Below are positions 9,899 through 18,727 of a stretch of DNA of 64,000 nt, one piece after another. Position numbers and translations under genes: made by a program. The notes below the pieces were generated by a model. That model worked only from the letters and a program-made list of their open reading frames with translations, ran no database searches and was not told the DNA's origin. Within the stretch, counting starts at the first letter, position 1. Every line of letters starts with the position of its first letter. The DNA comes from Xanthomonas sp. DAR 34887 (GTDB lineage: Bacteria > Pseudomonadota > Gammaproteobacteria > Xanthomonadales > Xanthomonadaceae), in NCBI RefSeq assembly GCF_041245805.1, contig NZ_CP162490.1:1713001-1777000 (forward strand), written 5' to 3'.

Positions 9899-10366
9899 AT
9901 GCCCCGCAAGATCGCCGCCCGCAAATCCCGCATCCATGGCAACGGCGTGTTCGCCGTGCTGCCGCTCAAGAAAGGCGAGCGGGTCATCGAGTACAAGGGC
10001 CGCCGCCGCACCCATGCCGAAGTGGACCGCGACGAGGCCGGCGATGTCGAGACCGGGCACACCTTCCTGTTCACCCTCAGCGACGACTACGTGATCGACG
10101 CCAACTACGAGGGCAACGACGCGCGCTGGATCAACCACAGCTGCGCGCCGAACTGCGAGGCGGTGATCATCGAGGCCGAGGGCGACGACCGGCGCCAGGA
10201 CAAGGTGGTGATCGAGGCGCTGCGCGCCATCAAGCCGGGCGAGGAGCTGACCTACAACTACGGCATCACCCTGGGCGAGCGGCATACGCCGCGGCTGAAG
10301 AAGATCTGGGCGTGCCGCTGCGGGTCCAAAAACTGCACCGGGACCATGCTGCAACCCAAGCGCTGA
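9899..10366 (+). CDS. Small SET-domain protein (lysine methyltransferase-like)
   Basis: A 155-residue protein that is almost only a SET domain with a post-SET tail. Key motifs are RIHGNGVFA at the start, RWINHSCAPNC (the NHSC pseudoknot), GEELTYNY (catalytic tyrosine) and the post-SET cysteines CRCGSKNC. SET domains methylate protein lysines with S-adenosylmethionine. In bacteria the targets are usually unknown, with histone-like proteins one suggestion. The ATG at 9899 gives a start right at the domain edge. It is divergent from the suf operon. Confidence 0.9.
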   Translation: MPRKIAARKSRIHGNGVFAVLPLKKGERVIEYKGRRRTHAEVDRDEAGDVETGHTFLFTLSDDYVIDANYEGNDARWINHSCAPNCEAVIIEAEGDDRRQDKVVIEALRAIKPGEELTYNYGITLGERHTPRLKKIWACRCGSKNCTGTMLQPKR

Positions 10367-10454
10367 GCGCCCTGCACGTGGCCTAGACGCGCGGCTCACG
10401 ACGCTGCAACCGCGGTGCTCCTACGGTGACGCTCCCCCTGTAAAGGAGTTTCCC

Positions 10455-11000
10455 ATGAGCACAGCATCTTCCCTGTCCGGCAAGCGCGTCGCGGTTCTGG
10501 CGACCGACGGCTTCGAACAGTCCGAGTTGCAGGAGCCAAAGCGCCTGCTGGAATCGTGGGGTGCCCAGGTCGATGTGATCGCCCCCGGCGATGCCTCCAG
10601 CATCCGCGGCTGGAACAAGAAGGACTGGGGCGACAATGTCCCGGTCGACAAGCGCCTGGCCCAGGCCGATGCCGGCGACTACGACGCGCTGGTGCTGCCG
10701 GGCGGGGTGATCAATCCGGACAACCTGCGCACCGAAGCCTCCGCGATCCGCCTCATCCAGTCGTTCGCCAGCGCCGGCAAGCCGGTCGCGGCGATTTGCC
10801 ACGGGCCTTGGCTGCTGGCCGAAAGCGGCCTGGTCCGCGACAAGCAGGTGACCTCGTGGCCGTCGGTGAAGACCGACCTGAGCAATGCCGGCGGACGCTG
10901 GCAGGATGCGGAAGTGGTGGTGGACGGCAACCTGATCACCAGCCGCAAGCCGGACGACATTCCGGCGTTCGCCGCGGCGGTGGCCAAGGCGCTGGGCTGA
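10455..11000 (+). CDS. PfpI/DJ-1 family protein (YhbO-like)
   Basis: A 181-residue class I glutamine amidotransferase-like protein. The nucleophilic elbow AAICHGPWLL places the conserved cysteine at residue 115, with its neighbouring histidine. Members are called intracellular proteases or protein/nucleotide deglycases and act in stress resistance. A good ribosome site (AAAGGAG, 10442-10448) precedes the ATG, and an intrinsic terminator follows. Confidence 0.93.
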   Translation: MSTASSLSGKRVAVLATDGFEQSELQEPKRLLESWGAQVDVIAPGDASSIRGWNKKDWGDNVPVDKRLAQADAGDYDALVLPGGVINPDNLRTEASAIRLIQSFASAGKPVAAICHGPWLLAESGLVRDKQVTSWPSVKTDLSNAGGRWQDAEVVVDGNLITSRKPDDIPAFAAAVAKALG

Positions 11001-11021
11001 TCGGCGCGGGTTCGGCAAGGA

Positions 11022-11048
11022 AACGGCGGCCCATCGGCCGCCGTTTTT
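11022..11048 (+). terminator. Intrinsic terminator after the PfpI gene
   Basis: Stem CGGCGGCC/GGCCGCCG with a CATC loop, followed by TTTTTC, 22 bases after the stop codon. Confidence 0.85.
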
Positions 11049-11145
11049 CTGTGCGCTGTGGTGTGGGGGGCCGCACCGTAGCGCTATGCACGCTGCAATA
11101 CATGCAGGATCATGCGGTGCTTGATCTGCATGGAGCACGCATTCG

Positions 11146-12261
11146 ATGTCCAAAGGCAAAAGAAAGACCCTGCCGAAGAATTTCGAGGACCTGCTGAAGG
11201 AGGGCGATCCCGATGCGATCAAGGCCGTCTTCGACACCTGCGACGTGAATGCCTACGGCGGCGTGTTCAAGCAGACCGCGCTGGCGTTCAACGAGTTTCC
11301 CGATGCGCTGGTGCGCTGGTTGATCGAACGCGGCGCGGACATCGCGGCGCCGAACAGTTATGGCGAAACGCCGCTGCATGCACGCGCCGGCCATTGGCAG
11401 GGCCGCATCGAGGCGCTGCTGGAGCTGGGCGCAGATGTGCATTGCATCGATAGCAGGGGCGATACCCCGTTGCACAAGGCCGCGGCGGTGCGCAACGTGC
11501 GCACTGTGGGCGTCCTGCTCGCGCATGGCGCCAGCGTCGAGGCCGTCAACAAGGCCGGTTTGACGCCGTTGGAGCACGCGCTGCAACGCTGCAGGAATGC
11601 CGACATCGAGGGGATGGCCGATGTCGCCGAGGTCTTGCTGCAGGCGCAGCCGCGCACGGCCGACACCCGCTCCTTCGCTGCGCGCCTGTTCGGCAAGGCG
11701 CCAGCGACCGAAGCCGTGATCTCCCCGACGATGCGCGAATGCGTGCAACGCATCGGCACCGATTTCGAATTCCACCGCAGCGGCTTCAATCCGGACGGCG
11801 TGGACGCGGCCAGCGCTGCGCTGAACAGGCTCTACGTCTTGTTCGGGGTGGCGCCGGTCCCGCGGCGAAGCCTGCACGACGGCAAGGCGCCGATCGTCGC
11901 CAAGGCGGACAGCTGGCAACAGCGCCACCAGGAGCTGTGGGAGTTGCTGGTTCCCTCCAGCGGCGCCGCCACGACGGTGCAGGGCGAAGTGATCCGGATC
12001 TCCGGACGCATCACCAGCGAGCTCGATGGCAACGGCGGAGCGAATTGGGATGCGCAGTTCGCGCGGATGGCCGATGCATTGTTGGTGCATTTCGGCGCTG
12101 GCAATGCCTTGCCCACGCCCGAGCTCAGCGAAGCAGCCTTGATCGTCGGCGATGTGAAGCGCAAACATGGCGACACGCAGCGGCTGTGCGAACTGGCGGT
12201 CGCGTGGGTCGGATTGAATCCGCTGCCGATCGCCTTGCCTGCGCCGTCCTACGACCGCTGA
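11146..12261 (+). CDS. Ankyrin-repeat protein
   Basis: A 371-residue protein whose first half holds ankyrin repeats, e.g. NSYGETPLHARAGHWQGRIEALLELGADV and SRGDTPLHKAAAVRNVRTVGVLLAHGASV (about residues 65-145). The second half (about 190-371) has no domain I recognise. No signal peptide or membrane segment is seen, so it is probably a cytoplasmic protein-binding factor. It stands alone between the PfpI gene and a repeat-filled gap. Confidence 0.85.
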   Translation: MSKGKRKTLPKNFEDLLKEGDPDAIKAVFDTCDVNAYGGVFKQTALAFNEFPDALVRWLIERGADIAAPNSYGETPLHARAGHWQGRIEALLELGADVHCIDSRGDTPLHKAAAVRNVRTVGVLLAHGASVEAVNKAGLTPLEHALQRCRNADIEGMADVAEVLLQAQPRTADTRSFAARLFGKAPATEAVISPTMRECVQRIGTDFEFHRSGFNPDGVDAASAALNRLYVLFGVAPVPRRSLHDGKAPIVAKADSWQQRHQELWELLVPSSGAATTVQGEVIRISGRITSELDGNGGANWDAQFARMADALLVHFGAGNALPTPELSEAALIVGDVKRKHGDTQRLCELAVAWVGLNPLPIALPAPSYDR

Positions 12262-12624
12262 CCCGGCCGGCCAGGACGGGATTGCCGATAGGAATGTGCC
12301 GAAGCGATGGGATGGGATAGCGTTTCCCGAAGCCTGGCTTCACGGCCATCGCTTCCTGTCGCGGCTGAAGCCGCTCCTACAGAGGTGCGGCGCACTTGTT
12401 GTAGGAGCGGCTTCAGCCGCGACAGGAAAACGCCAAGCCATCGATACCCGCAACGGGCAGCTCCCGGATTGAGGCTATTCGAGGTGCCCTGCAGCCGCCG
12501 CCTCAGGCGTCGCTGCTATGGCGGGGACATCAACGCACACAGCAGAACAAGCGCGATGCTGCGCGGTTTGCGGCGACCGTCGCTTCCTCGCTGTGCATCT
12601 GGCGCCTGGCGCCGCGATCCGGCG
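12262..12624. other. Non-coding gap with REP-type inverted repeat
   Basis: No convincing gene. It holds the REP pair described separately (12355-12426); the rest is host-like GC-rich sequence with short shadow frames only. Confidence 0.6.
12355..12426. repeat. REP doublet with 26-bp perfect arms
   Basis: Left arm 12355-12380 (CCTGTCGCGGCTGAAGCCGC then TCCTAC) and its exact reverse complement at 12401-12426, separated by 20 bases. Each arm itself contains the small palindrome GCGGCTGAAGCCGC. A second copy is at 24865-24934. This matches the REP/BIME style of Xanthomonas and Pseudomonas, usually moved by a RAYT (TnpA-REP) enzyme encoded elsewhere. Confidence 0.85.
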
Positions 12625-13221
12625 TCATTGTCCCGGCAGCGCGCCGGCCGGCACCAACTTGCCGACATCCTGGTTGAAGTGCACCACCAGCTTGCCGTTC
12701 TCCACGCCCGCCGATTCGATCTGCACGTTGCCCATCACCGCGGCCAGCGCCGGATCCAGCTTGTAGATCGGTTCCTTGCGCGCGTAGTCGCCCAGCCAGA
12801 CGTTGAGCAGTTCGCGGGTATTGGCGTCGAGCTTGCCGCCGTTGGCGGCCGGGCGGAAGTCGTCGATGGTCGGCGACTGCAGGTGGAAGCCCTGGGTCTG
12901 CTGTTCGTAGCGCAGTCCGCTGGTCAGCAACACCGTGCCCAACGGCGTCGGCGCGCCACCGCCGGTGGCCATGCTCAGGTCGAACTGCATCTTCAGCCGG
13001 TCGCCCGGCGGCAACGACAGCTTGGGGTCGCGAATGGTCATCTTCACCAGGCCGCCGAGCGCCTTGTGCGTCTGCGGGAAGCTGCCGTCCAGATAATGCT
13101 GCACATCGGCGGCGCCGACGCTGACCTGCTTGCCCTGGATCATCGGCTCGGCCTGCAGGTGGCTCGCGGCGACGAGGGTCAGCAGCGCGGCGGCGCGCAA
13201 GGTCAGCAGGCGGAGTTTCAT
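12625..13221 (-). CDS. DUF1439 family secreted protein
   Basis: A 198-residue protein with a cleavable signal peptide (MKLRLLTLRAAALLTLVAASHLQA). The mature part resembles the DUF1439/YceB family (VSVGAADVQHYLDGSFP, GDRLKMQFDLSM), mostly periplasmic proteins or lipoproteins of unknown function. The lipobox cysteine of E. coli YceB is absent, so it is probably soluble periplasmic. It is monocistronic. Confidence 0.7.
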   Translation of the reverse strand: MKLRLLTLRAAALLTLVAASHLQAEPMIQGKQVSVGAADVQHYLDGSFPQTHKALGGLVKMTIRDPKLSLPPGDRLKMQFDLSMATGGGAPTPLGTVLLTSGLRYEQQTQGFHLQSPTIDDFRPAANGGKLDANTRELLNVWLGDYARKEPIYKLDPALAAVMGNVQIESAGVENGKLVVHFNQDVGKLVPAGALPGQ

Positions 13222-13334
13222 GGGATGTGGGGCCTTGGCGGAATCAGGGGTTCAACATAACCGCAGCTGGTGAATGCGCGATTAGCGAACGCGGGCGAGG
13301 GCGGCGGTCCGATCCGTGGGTCGGCCGGACCGTC

Positions 13335-13634
13335 TCATGCGGCGGTCGGCGCCAGCCGTGCCAGGATCGCATCCAGCGCCGGCCGCAGCGGCGCCAACAA
13401 GGCCTGCGCCTCGCTGTCGCTGTGCTCACTGAGTCCGCGCAGCAGTTGCGTGCCGATGGTCAGTGCCGCGCGCTCGTCGCCGCGCAGGCCGGGATGGCGC
13501 TGCGCCGCTTCGAGCAGGCGCATCCAGTCCTGCCGGCAACGCGCCTCGAATTCGATGGTGCAACGGCCTTGGCATTGCAGCCCGTCGGCCTCGATCGGCG
13601 TGACGGTGATGCGGTAGCGTTGGGAGGCGGTCAT
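13335..13634 (-). CDS. DUF3861-like small protein
   Basis: A 99-residue protein. The opening RYRITVTPIEADG, a beta-strand start followed by helices, resembles DUF3861. The function is unknown. The inner ATG at 13634 gives the family length; longer frames upstream look like GC artefacts. Confidence 0.65.
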   Translation of the reverse strand: MTASQRYRITVTPIEADGLQCQGRCTIEFEARCRQDWMRLLEAAQRHPGLRGDERAALTIGTQLLRGLSEHSDSEAQALLAPLRPALDAILARLAPTAA

Positions 13635-13914
13635 GGGCGTGCGCACGGCGGGTCGGTCGATCCAAGATAGGCGCCATCTGCCGCCATCACGAGAGGGATG
13701 ACCGCGACGCTCTGTTCTAGCGCGCGTCATCAAGCATTGGACCCCCGTCGTGGCGCGAGCCGTGGCTGTCCGGTTCAGGCATTGGCAACTGCCGCCTGGC
13801 GCCCGCGGCGCGGATTCCACCCTCTTGATGAAGAGCGCCGTCATGTCATCGGCAAGCGCCCTGTCGGATCCGGTGCGGAGTGTCTGGGCGGCGGTGCGCC
13901 GCTTCGCGCCTTGG

Positions 13915-14478
13915 TCAGCGTGCGGCGCGCAGCAGCGGCAGCGGATCGTAGGCGCCGCCCTCAGCATAGACGCCGTAATGCAGATGCGGTGGCGTGCCGC
14001 GCGCGTTGCCGCTGTCGCCGACCGTGCCGAGCGGATCGCCGGCCTCGACCAGGTCGCCGACCTGCAGGTCCGGCGCCCAGTCCTGCAGATGCGCGTAGTA
14101 ATGGCGCTGCCGGGCCGGACCCATCACCCACACCTGGCGGCCGCCGAGGCCGCGATCGGCGACGGCGACGACGATGCCGCGGGTGGCCGACAGCACCGGG
14201 GTGCCGCGTTTGGCGAAGATGTCCACGCCCGCATGCTGGCGATCGCGGCCGCGCGGCGCACCGAAGGTGGCGGCGACGCGGCGCGGATCCACGCCCTGCA
14301 CCGGCATGCGCAGGGTGGCGGGCGGCGGCTGCCGCGCCAGTTCCCAGCCGGCCCGCGCGCGCAGCGCCCACGGTTGCTGCCAGGCCCAGGCCAACGCCAG
14401 CGCGGTGCAGGCCAGCGCCGCCGAGCGCAGCAGCCAGCGGCGCAGCGTCCGCGCAGGCGAGGGCGCTGCCGTCGGCAT
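13915..14478 (-). CDS. M23-family metallopeptidase (LytM-like)
   Basis: A 187-residue protein with an N-terminal membrane anchor or uncleaved signal (about residues 13-32). An M23 domain follows, with the zinc ligands HAGVD (H-x3-D) and HLHYG (H-x-H). Such enzymes cleave or regulate cleavage of peptidoglycan cross-links in the periplasm. The metal and catalytic residues appear intact, so it may be active. It starts four bases after the DUF533 gene and is probably co-transcribed with it. Confidence 0.9.
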   Translation of the reverse strand: MPTAAPSPARTLRRWLLRSAALACTALALAWAWQQPWALRARAGWELARQPPPATLRMPVQGVDPRRVAATFGAPRGRDRQHAGVDIFAKRGTPVLSATRGIVVAVADRGLGGRQVWVMGPARQRHYYAHLQDWAPDLQVGDLVEAGDPLGTVGDSGNARGTPPHLHYGVYAEGGAYDPLPLLRAAR

Positions 14479-14482
14479 CGCG

Positions 14483-15178
14483 TCAGCCAGGCTGCGCGGC
14501 GGCCTGCTTCTGCAACTGCTGCTTCAGCGCCTCGTCGATGCCGAGCTGGCGCGCCAGTTCGTCCAGGTAGCTGCGTTCCATGAAGCTCTGCTCGTCGGCG
14601 GCGAGCAGGCTGGCCAGGTACATCTCCGAGGCGATCTCCGGCGTCGCGGCGGCCTGCGCCACCTCGGCAGGGTCCAGCGGCTTCTCCAGCTCGGCATGCA
14701 ACCAGCGCTGCACGTCCTCGTCGCCGTTGAGGCGGGTGAACTCGCCTTCGATCAGTTCGCGTTCGCGGGTGTCGATGTGGCCGTCGGCCTTGGCCGCGGC
14801 GACCAGTGCGCGCAGGATCGCCTGGCTGTGCTGTTCCACTTCCAGCGGCGGCAACCGATCCAGGGTTTGCGGATCGGGCGCGGCGGCACCGAGTTGCTGG
14901 CGCTTGTAGTCGCCGTAGGCGCGATAGGCCATGACCCCGAGCGCGGCCAGGCCGCCGTAGGTCGCCAGCTTGCGCGTGGTGCGGTTCTTGCCGAGCAGCA
15001 GGCCGAGCGCGCCGCCGCTCAGGGCGCCCTTGCCGAAGTCGGCGTTGAGCATGCCGCCGAGGCCGCCGCTGTTGGCGGGCGATCCCGCGGAGGCGGGCGT
15101 ACCGGTCTTGGCCATGGCCTGTCCGGCGGCGCCCTGCGCCGATTGCAGCAGTTGGTCGAGAAAGCCCTGTAGCTTCAT
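14483..15178 (-). CDS. DUF533 (YebE-like) inner membrane protein
   Basis: A 231-residue protein. It has a flexible N-terminus, a glycine-rich hydrophobic stretch (about residues 50-85) that may insert in the membrane, and a TerB-like helical domain (about 105-225, e.g. AAAKADGHIDTRERELIEGEF). YebE/DUF533 proteins are linked to envelope stress, but their biochemical role is unknown. Coupling to the M23 peptidase supports an envelope function. Confidence 0.8.
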   Translation of the reverse strand: MKLQGFLDQLLQSAQGAAGQAMAKTGTPASAGSPANSGGLGGMLNADFGKGALSGGALGLLLGKNRTTRKLATYGGLAALGVMAYRAYGDYKRQQLGAAAPDPQTLDRLPPLEVEQHSQAILRALVAAAKADGHIDTRERELIEGEFTRLNGDEDVQRWLHAELEKPLDPAEVAQAAATPEIASEMYLASLLAADEQSFMERSYLDELARQLGIDEALKQQLQKQAAAQPG

Positions 15179-15264
15179 GCACGCATTCCTGTCGGGTTGA
15201 GCCGCAGGTATAGCGGGCAGCGCCTTAGCGGCCTGTCAATCCCGCTGCGGGCAGCGGCGCGCGC

Positions 15265-15293
15265 AAAAAAAACGAGACGGCAGGGCCGTCTCG
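15265..15293 (-). terminator. Intrinsic terminator of the HU-like gene
   Basis: On the minus strand, the stem CGAGACGG/CCGTCTCG is followed by eight Ts. It lies 34 bases after the stop of the HU-like gene. Confidence 0.9.
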
Positions 15294-15326
15294 TCAGGTG
15301 TACGTGCCTGGATCAGGCGACGCTGC

Positions 15327-15725
15327 TCAGAGCGCGGCGTCCTTGAGCTTCTTCAGCGGGCGCACCTTGAGCTTGGTGGTGGCCGGCTTGGCGGCGAACC
15401 ACTGCTCTTCCTTGGTGAACGGGTTGATGCCCTTGCGCTTCGGCTTGGCCGGCACGCTGACGGCGGTGATCTTGAGCAGGCCCGGCAGGGTGAACGAACC
15501 GGCGCCCTTCTTGCTGACCGAGCCGGCCACGGCGTGCTCGAGCGAGGCCATCACCGCGCGCACGTCCTTGGCGACGACGCCGCTGGCTTCGGCGATGTGG
15601 GCGACCAGCGCGGACTTGCTCAGCGCTTCCTTGATCGGCTTGGGAGCGGCCGGCTTGGCGGCGGTCTTGGTGGCTACTTTCTTCGCTGCCTTTTTCGGGG
15701 CAGCCTTTTTCGCGGTCTTTGCCAT
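15327..15725 (-). CDS. HU-family DNA-binding protein with Lys/Ala-rich N-terminal tail
   Basis: A 132-residue protein. Residues 1-30 form a basic Lys/Ala/Pro tail like that of histone H1. Residues 32-125 are an HU/IHF fold (SKSALVAHIAEASGV, GSFTLPGLLKI, GINPFTKEEQWF). It should bind and bend DNA as a nucleoid protein. The tail-plus-HU layout is common in Xanthomonadaceae. The start MAKTAKK was chosen over an upstream ATG because it begins the basic tail. It has its own terminator, so it is monocistronic. Confidence 0.9.
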   Translation of the reverse strand: MAKTAKKAAPKKAAKKVATKTAAKPAAPKPIKEALSKSALVAHIAEASGVVAKDVRAVMASLEHAVAGSVSKKGAGSFTLPGLLKITAVSVPAKPKRKGINPFTKEEQWFAAKPATTKLKVRPLKKLKDAAL

Positions 15726-16245
15726 GATGTCCTGATTCCGTAAACGATAGGTGGTTGGGTCGCGCCGACCCCGTCGGCATGGCGAAATGTAGGGCATGTG
15801 CTACGCCGCGCCAATAGGCAAACCGCAAAAAGACGCGGAAAAAGCCCCATGCCGGGTTTTTTGGCGCCACCAGGGCGCATTTGGACCGGGAAAAACCGCG
15901 GCGCGCTGCCGCCCGGCGCAGCGTTGAAGCGTTCGTGGTGCGCGCGAACGGGCTATCGCGACGGTCTCGCCGCGGATGGCGGCAGTGCTGGGCGAGTGCG
16001 CAGGCCGTTGCCGGACCAGTCCGGCGGATTGCGATTCCCTCACCGCGTGGCCGGCTGATTCCGATATTCGTGCCGAGCGCACACCTCCGGAACTGACGCA
16101 GTCGCTGCCGCCGAGGCGCAGCGGTGCGCCGCGGGAACGACCAGCGGCGTCCCGATGCGCGCCGCCCGCGCGATGTACTGCGCCGCACAAGGGCGTAACG
16201 CCTGCTGCCCTATCGTGTCCGCTTCATTCACCACGGGAGTACCGC
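15726..16245. other. Long divergent intergenic region between HU-like and osmC genes
   Basis: About 520 bases without a convincing gene. It should hold the promoters of both flanking genes. I see no strong operator or repeat in it. Confidence 0.5.
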
Positions 16246-16677
16246 ATGGGCATTTCGCGTCACGCCACCGCGCATTGGGAAGGCGATCTGAAGAGCGGCA
16301 AGGGTCAGCTGAGCACGCCGCAGAGCGGTCTGCTGGACAACACCCGCTATGCCTTCAGCAGCCGCTTCGGCGAGGAGAAGGGCACCAATCCGGAAGAACT
16401 GATCGCCGCCGCGCACGCCGGCTGCTTCACCATGGCGCTGTCGGCCAAGCTCAGCGAGGCGGGCTTCCCGCCGACCACGCTGGACACCCGCGCCGAGGTC
16501 GATCTGTCGATGGAAGGCGGTCCGCAGTTGTCGCAGATCCGGCTCAAGGTCAAGGCCGTGGTGCCGAACATCGAGGCGACGCAGTTCCGCGCGCTGGCCG
16601 ACGACGCCAAGCAGAACTGCCCGGTGTCCAAGGCGCTGAGCGCCGTGCCGATCAGCCTGGAAGCGGAACTGGGTTGA
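16246..16677 (+). CDS. osmC: OsmC-family peroxiredoxin
   Basis: A 143-residue OsmC protein. The two redox cysteines are in place: Cys60 (AHAGCFTMAL) and Cys125 (AKQNCPVSKAL). OsmC reduces organic hydroperoxides in the cytoplasm and is usually induced by osmotic and oxidative stress. A terminator follows six bases after the stop. Confidence 0.95.
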   Translation: MGISRHATAHWEGDLKSGKGQLSTPQSGLLDNTRYAFSSRFGEEKGTNPEELIAAAHAGCFTMALSAKLSEAGFPPTTLDTRAEVDLSMEGGPQLSQIRLKVKAVVPNIEATQFRALADDAKQNCPVSKALSAVPISLEAELG

Positions 16678-16683
16678 GCGTCG

Positions 16684-16710
16684 GGCCTGGTGCGAACCGC
16701 CAGGCCTTTT
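16684..16710 (+). terminator. Intrinsic terminator after osmC
   Basis: Stem GGCCTGG/CCAGGCC followed by TTTT, immediately after the osmC stop. Confidence 0.85.
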
Positions 16711-16928
16711 CTCTAAAACGGCGGTCAGGCCGCGCCGGCTGCGGCGCGCGCGGTCTGGCCGTTCGTCGTTGCATGGAGCGGTTCCAGCCCCGATGCGCGC
16801 AGCCCGATGCTGCGGCAACAGCTGTCGCGACGCTAAACAGTCGCCACGGAACGGGCCCAATTCAGTGTCGTTTCACCGGAACAGACCGAGCATGCGGTTG
16901 CGCGATCCACGCGCCTGGAATCTTCGAC

Positions 16929-17546
16929 ATGAACAAGTTCTCGACCCGTCTTCTGACCGCCGCGCTCGCCGTGAGCGTGGTCGGCTCCGCCGCTGCGCAG
17001 GACTATGGCCGCTACGACGACTACCGCGACCGCGGCTACCCGAGCAGCGGTAGCTACGAGTACGCGCGCGTCGTCCGCGCCGATCCGATCTTGGTGCATG
17101 TGCGCGGCCCGCGCGAGACCACCGAGCGCTGCTACGAACGTCCTGCTTCCGGCAGCTATGTGGAGAACGGCTACGGCGGCGGCTATTACAACGATGGCTA
17201 CCGCGGCACCGATGGCGGGCGCAGCGCGGCCACCGTGGTCGGCGGCATCGCTGGCGCGTTGCTGGGCAGCCGCGTCGGCGGCGGCAGCGGCCGTTTCGTC
17301 GGCACCGCGGTCGGCACCATGGTCGGCGGCCTGGCCGGGCGTTCGATCTACGACAGCAATGCGCGGACCACGGTGCAGACCGGTTCGGTCAGCGTCTGCG
17401 AACCGGTCGCCTATCGCAACGACAGCTACGACCGGGTGGACGGCTACGACGTGACCTACGAATACGGCGGCCGCTACTACCACACGCGTAGCGCGGAACG
17501 TCCGGGCGACCGCATCCGCGTGCGCGTGGACGTGCTGCCCGACTGA
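16929..17546 (+). CDS. Glycine-zipper 2TM-domain outer-membrane-type protein
   Basis: A 205-residue protein with a signal peptide (cleavage near GSAAAQ). A Tyr/Arg/Gly-rich linker follows. The glycine-zipper segment (about residues 99-138, VVGGIAGALLGSRVGGGSGR and GTMVGGLAGRS) is typical of the Rickettsia 17-kDa surface-antigen/SlyB type. The C-terminal part has a beta pattern (YDVTYEYGGRYYHTR). It is probably envelope-associated. A GC-rich palindrome (17554-17574) follows the stop. Confidence 0.85.
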   Translation: MNKFSTRLLTAALAVSVVGSAAAQDYGRYDDYRDRGYPSSGSYEYARVVRADPILVHVRGPRETTERCYERPASGSYVENGYGGGYYNDGYRGTDGGRSAATVVGGIAGALLGSRVGGGSGRFVGTAVGTMVGGLAGRSIYDSNARTTVQTGSVSVCEPVAYRNDSYDRVDGYDVTYEYGGRYYHTRSAERPGDRIRVRVDVLPD

Positions 17547-17553
17547 ACGATGC

Positions 17554-17574
17554 GGACGCCTCGCCGAGGCGTCC
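17554..17574. other. GC-rich palindrome after the glycine-zipper gene
   Basis: GGACGCCTCG and CGAGGCGTCC flank a single C. There is no T-run, so it is a hairpin of uncertain role and only possibly a transcript end. Confidence 0.45.
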
Positions 17575-17672
17575 ATGGACCTCGGCCTCCAGCGCCACGG
17601 CGCTGGCGGCCGACAGCGAGTCGTCAGGCCGTCCGTTCCGGCCGCTGCAGACAGCCGCTGTCGATCTGACCT

Positions 17673-18551
17673 TCAACGCCAGTCGATGCGCCCGTCGATC
17701 ACAGTCTGTACCTGGCCGCCCGACCAGACCTCGCCGGCGCTGTCCACGCTCAGGGTCAGCAAGGCATCGTGGCCGACCTCGCGGCCCTGACTGACCACGT
17801 AACGGCCCTCGCGGCCGGGCAGGGCGTTGCGCTGATCCAACCATGCGGCGAGCACGGCGTTGGCCGCGCCGGACGCGGCATCCTCGAAGCGGCGGCCATT
17901 GCCGACGAACGCGCGCACTGCCAGCTGGTACGCCTGAGCGTCCGACCGCGCATAGGCGAACACGCCCATGCTGGCGGTGCTTTCGGCCAGCGCGGCGATC
18001 GCGTCCCAGTCCGGCGTCAGGCCGCGCAACGCGGCCTCGTCGGCGAGTTCGACCAGCCACCAGCAGCGGCCGCCGTCCATGCGCACTGGCGGTTGCACGC
18101 CGGGCGTCCAGCCGGCCAGCGCCGCGGCCAGGCGCGGATCGGCGGCCTCGGCGATCTCCGCGACCTGCGCGCGCGGGGTGCGGATGGCGATGCTGCGTAC
18201 GCCGCCGTCCGCATCCACGCGCAACGGCAGCAACCCAGCGATGCCTTCCTGGATCAGCACGCCGTCCTGGGGCGCGGCGATGCCTGCTTCCAGCACCGCG
18301 TGCGCGGTGCCGACGCTGGGATGGCCGGCGAACGGCACTTCCTTCTGCGGACTGAACATGCGGATGCCGTAGCTGGCGCCGGGTTGCGTGGGCGGAAACA
18401 CGAAGGTGGTCTCCGGCAGCCGCGTCCAGCGCGCGATCGCCTGCATCGCCGCCGCGTCCAGGCCCTGCGCATCCAGCACCACCGCCAGCGGGTTGCCGGC
18501 GCCGGGGCGCGGGGAGAACACATCCAGTTGCAGGAAACGGCGCGTGGTCAT
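17673..18551 (-). CDS. PhzF-family isomerase-like protein
   Basis: A 292-residue PhzF-fold protein. The N-terminal FLQLDVFSPRPGAGNPLAVV and the catalytic-glutamate segment RLPETTFVFPP are clear, as is the symmetric C-terminal half (GRRFEDAASGAANAVLAAWL). The founding member works in phenazine synthesis, but no phenazine genes are here, so the substrate is unknown. The start MTTRRF was chosen over an upstream ATG because it matches the family N-terminus. Confidence 0.9.
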   Translation of the reverse strand: MTTRRFLQLDVFSPRPGAGNPLAVVLDAQGLDAAAMQAIARWTRLPETTFVFPPTQPGASYGIRMFSPQKEVPFAGHPSVGTAHAVLEAGIAAPQDGVLIQEGIAGLLPLRVDADGGVRSIAIRTPRAQVAEIAEAADPRLAAALAGWTPGVQPPVRMDGGRCWWLVELADEAALRGLTPDWDAIAALAESTASMGVFAYARSDAQAYQLAVRAFVGNGRRFEDAASGAANAVLAAWLDQRNALPGREGRYVVSQGREVGHDALLTLSVDSAGEVWSGGQVQTVIDGRIDWR

Positions 18552-18727
18552 GGCGGGGGCACTTGACGGTGGGGGCGCGCAGCTTAGCAACCGCGGCCTG
18601 CGCGCGCTGCGGTGCCGGCGCAGCGCGGGCTTGGCCAGGCGAGCGCAGGCGTGCTGCGCTTGGCATAGAATCGCAGGTTCCGCCCGGCGTTCCGGGCCTC
18701 TTTCCCTCCACCAGACCCCACAACGAA

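Noticed and set aside
12355..12426. Possible CRISPR-like repeats in the REP doublets
   Set aside because: Arms are inverted rather than direct, only two arms per locus, no spacer series and no cas genes.
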